Below are positions 14,902 through 15,187 of a stretch of 15,187 nucleotides of DNA, piece by piece. Numbering within the stretch: the stretch's first letter is position 1; each line of letters starts with the position of its first letter. This stretch comes from Planctomycetaceae bacterium UBA969 (GTDB lineage Bacteria > Planctomycetota > Planctomycetia > Gemmatales > Gemmataceae): the NCBI GenBank assembly GCA_002303765.1, contig DBCB01000058.1:1-15187 (forward strand), written 5' to 3'. Under the pieces are notes generated by a model, which ran no database searches, had not been told where the DNA came from, and worked only from the letters and a program-made list of their open reading frames with translations. The position numbers and the translations under genes were made by a program.

Positions 14902-15187
14902 ATGACTGTTGCAGATGTACCTGAAGTTGCTGACGCTGATAAAGGCATGTCCAATTCCAAAAAAATAGCCCTTACGATTATTCTTGCCTTACTATTGGCA
15001 GGGGTTTCCTATGCTGGTTATTCTTGGTGGAGTGAGGCTCCATTGCGCAGTGCATTGGCAATGATTGAGGAAGATGTAGATTTTTCTACGCTGTCTAAAG
15101 AAGATCAAAAAGCTCGTTTTGAAAAATGGCGCAACCTCGATAAAAAACTCACCAGTGATCAGAAGTCCCAGGTAAATGACGCACGCG
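14902..15187 (+). CDS. Single-TM protein of unknown function (3' truncated)
   Basis: The frame opens at ATG 14902 with GGAGA (14890-14894) at good spacing and remains open for 95 codons to the window end, so the C-terminus is missing. An acidic N-terminal segment of about 18 residues is followed by a basic KK and one hydrophobic helix (about residues 20-43, KKIALTIILALLLAGVSYAG), then WWSEAPLR and a charged helical region (LSKEDQKARFEKWRNLDKKL). The topology looks like a short cytoplasmic tail, one membrane anchor and an external domain. I do not recognise the family. It lies 21 bp after the DUF1559 pseudopilin gene, and small membrane proteins in this position are, from memory, frequent in planctomycetes, so a joint role in the pseudopilin system is possible but unproven. 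Confidence 0.75.
   Translation, partial: MTVADVPEVADADKGMSNSKKIALTIILALLLAGVSYAGYSWWSEAPLRSALAMIEEDVDFSTLSKEDQKARFEKWRNLDKKLTSDQKSQVNDAR

Noticed and set aside
1..15187. Defence island, prophage, transposon or biosynthetic cluster
   Set aside because: No integrase, transposase, nuclease, toxin-antitoxin, phage structural or synthase motif appears in either strand; the genes are ordinary planctomycete-type surface and regulatory genes.

Overview
The window looks like part of a chromosome from a planctomycete, most likely a member of the Gemmataceae or a relative. The reasons are: two large secreted proteins whose N-termini carry an LExLExRxxP motif instead of an ordinary signal peptide, both built on FG-GAP/VCBS propeller repeats; a receptor-like Ser/Thr kinase fused to many WD40 repeats; a TPR protein with a GT41 (O-GlcNAc transferase/SPINDLY-like) catalytic region; and a DUF1559-type pseudopilin with an H...DG C-terminus. 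By eye the sequence is only moderately GC-rich, low for the well-known Gemmata relatives. The assignment rests on architecture alone; there is no rRNA or tRNA gene here.

Layout. Plus strand, 1-10652: the 3' part of a two-TM potassium-channel-like protein; a polytopic HGSNAT/DUF5009-type putative acyltransferase; a 941-residue surface protein (seven-repeat FG-GAP propeller, two tandem Ig-like repeats, then a second propeller); a trypsin-like protease carrying the same C-terminal propeller; and the kinase-WD40 protein, whose start codon sits just behind a 5' hairpin. Positions 10653-10897 separate converging genes and hold 10-bp CACGGAATAA-type repeats in inverted orientation plus a weak terminator-like hairpin. 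Minus strand, 13830-10898: a two-gene unit of a Tat-signal TIM-barrel sugar isomerase/epimerase-like protein and, 17 bp downstream, the TPR-GT41 protein. A divergent region (13831-14109) leads to plus-strand genes for a DUF1559 pseudopilin and a single-TM protein cut off by the window end. No gene-free stretch exceeds 300 bases.

How the genes relate. The two FG-GAP proteins are clear modular paralogues: same N-terminal motif and same C-terminal propeller of about 315 residues, with different middle modules (adhesion-like against proteolytic). They are probably exported to the same place. The kinase-WD40 and TPR-GT41 proteins are both eukaryote-like, but nothing in the sequence links their functions. 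No phage, transposon, CRISPR array or defence system is visible. The most notable items are the shared propeller with its apparently split sixth blade, the common N-terminal sorting motif, the hairpin before the kinase start, the 45-bp in-frame duplication in the kinase, and the inverted 10-mer repeats at 10687-10862.
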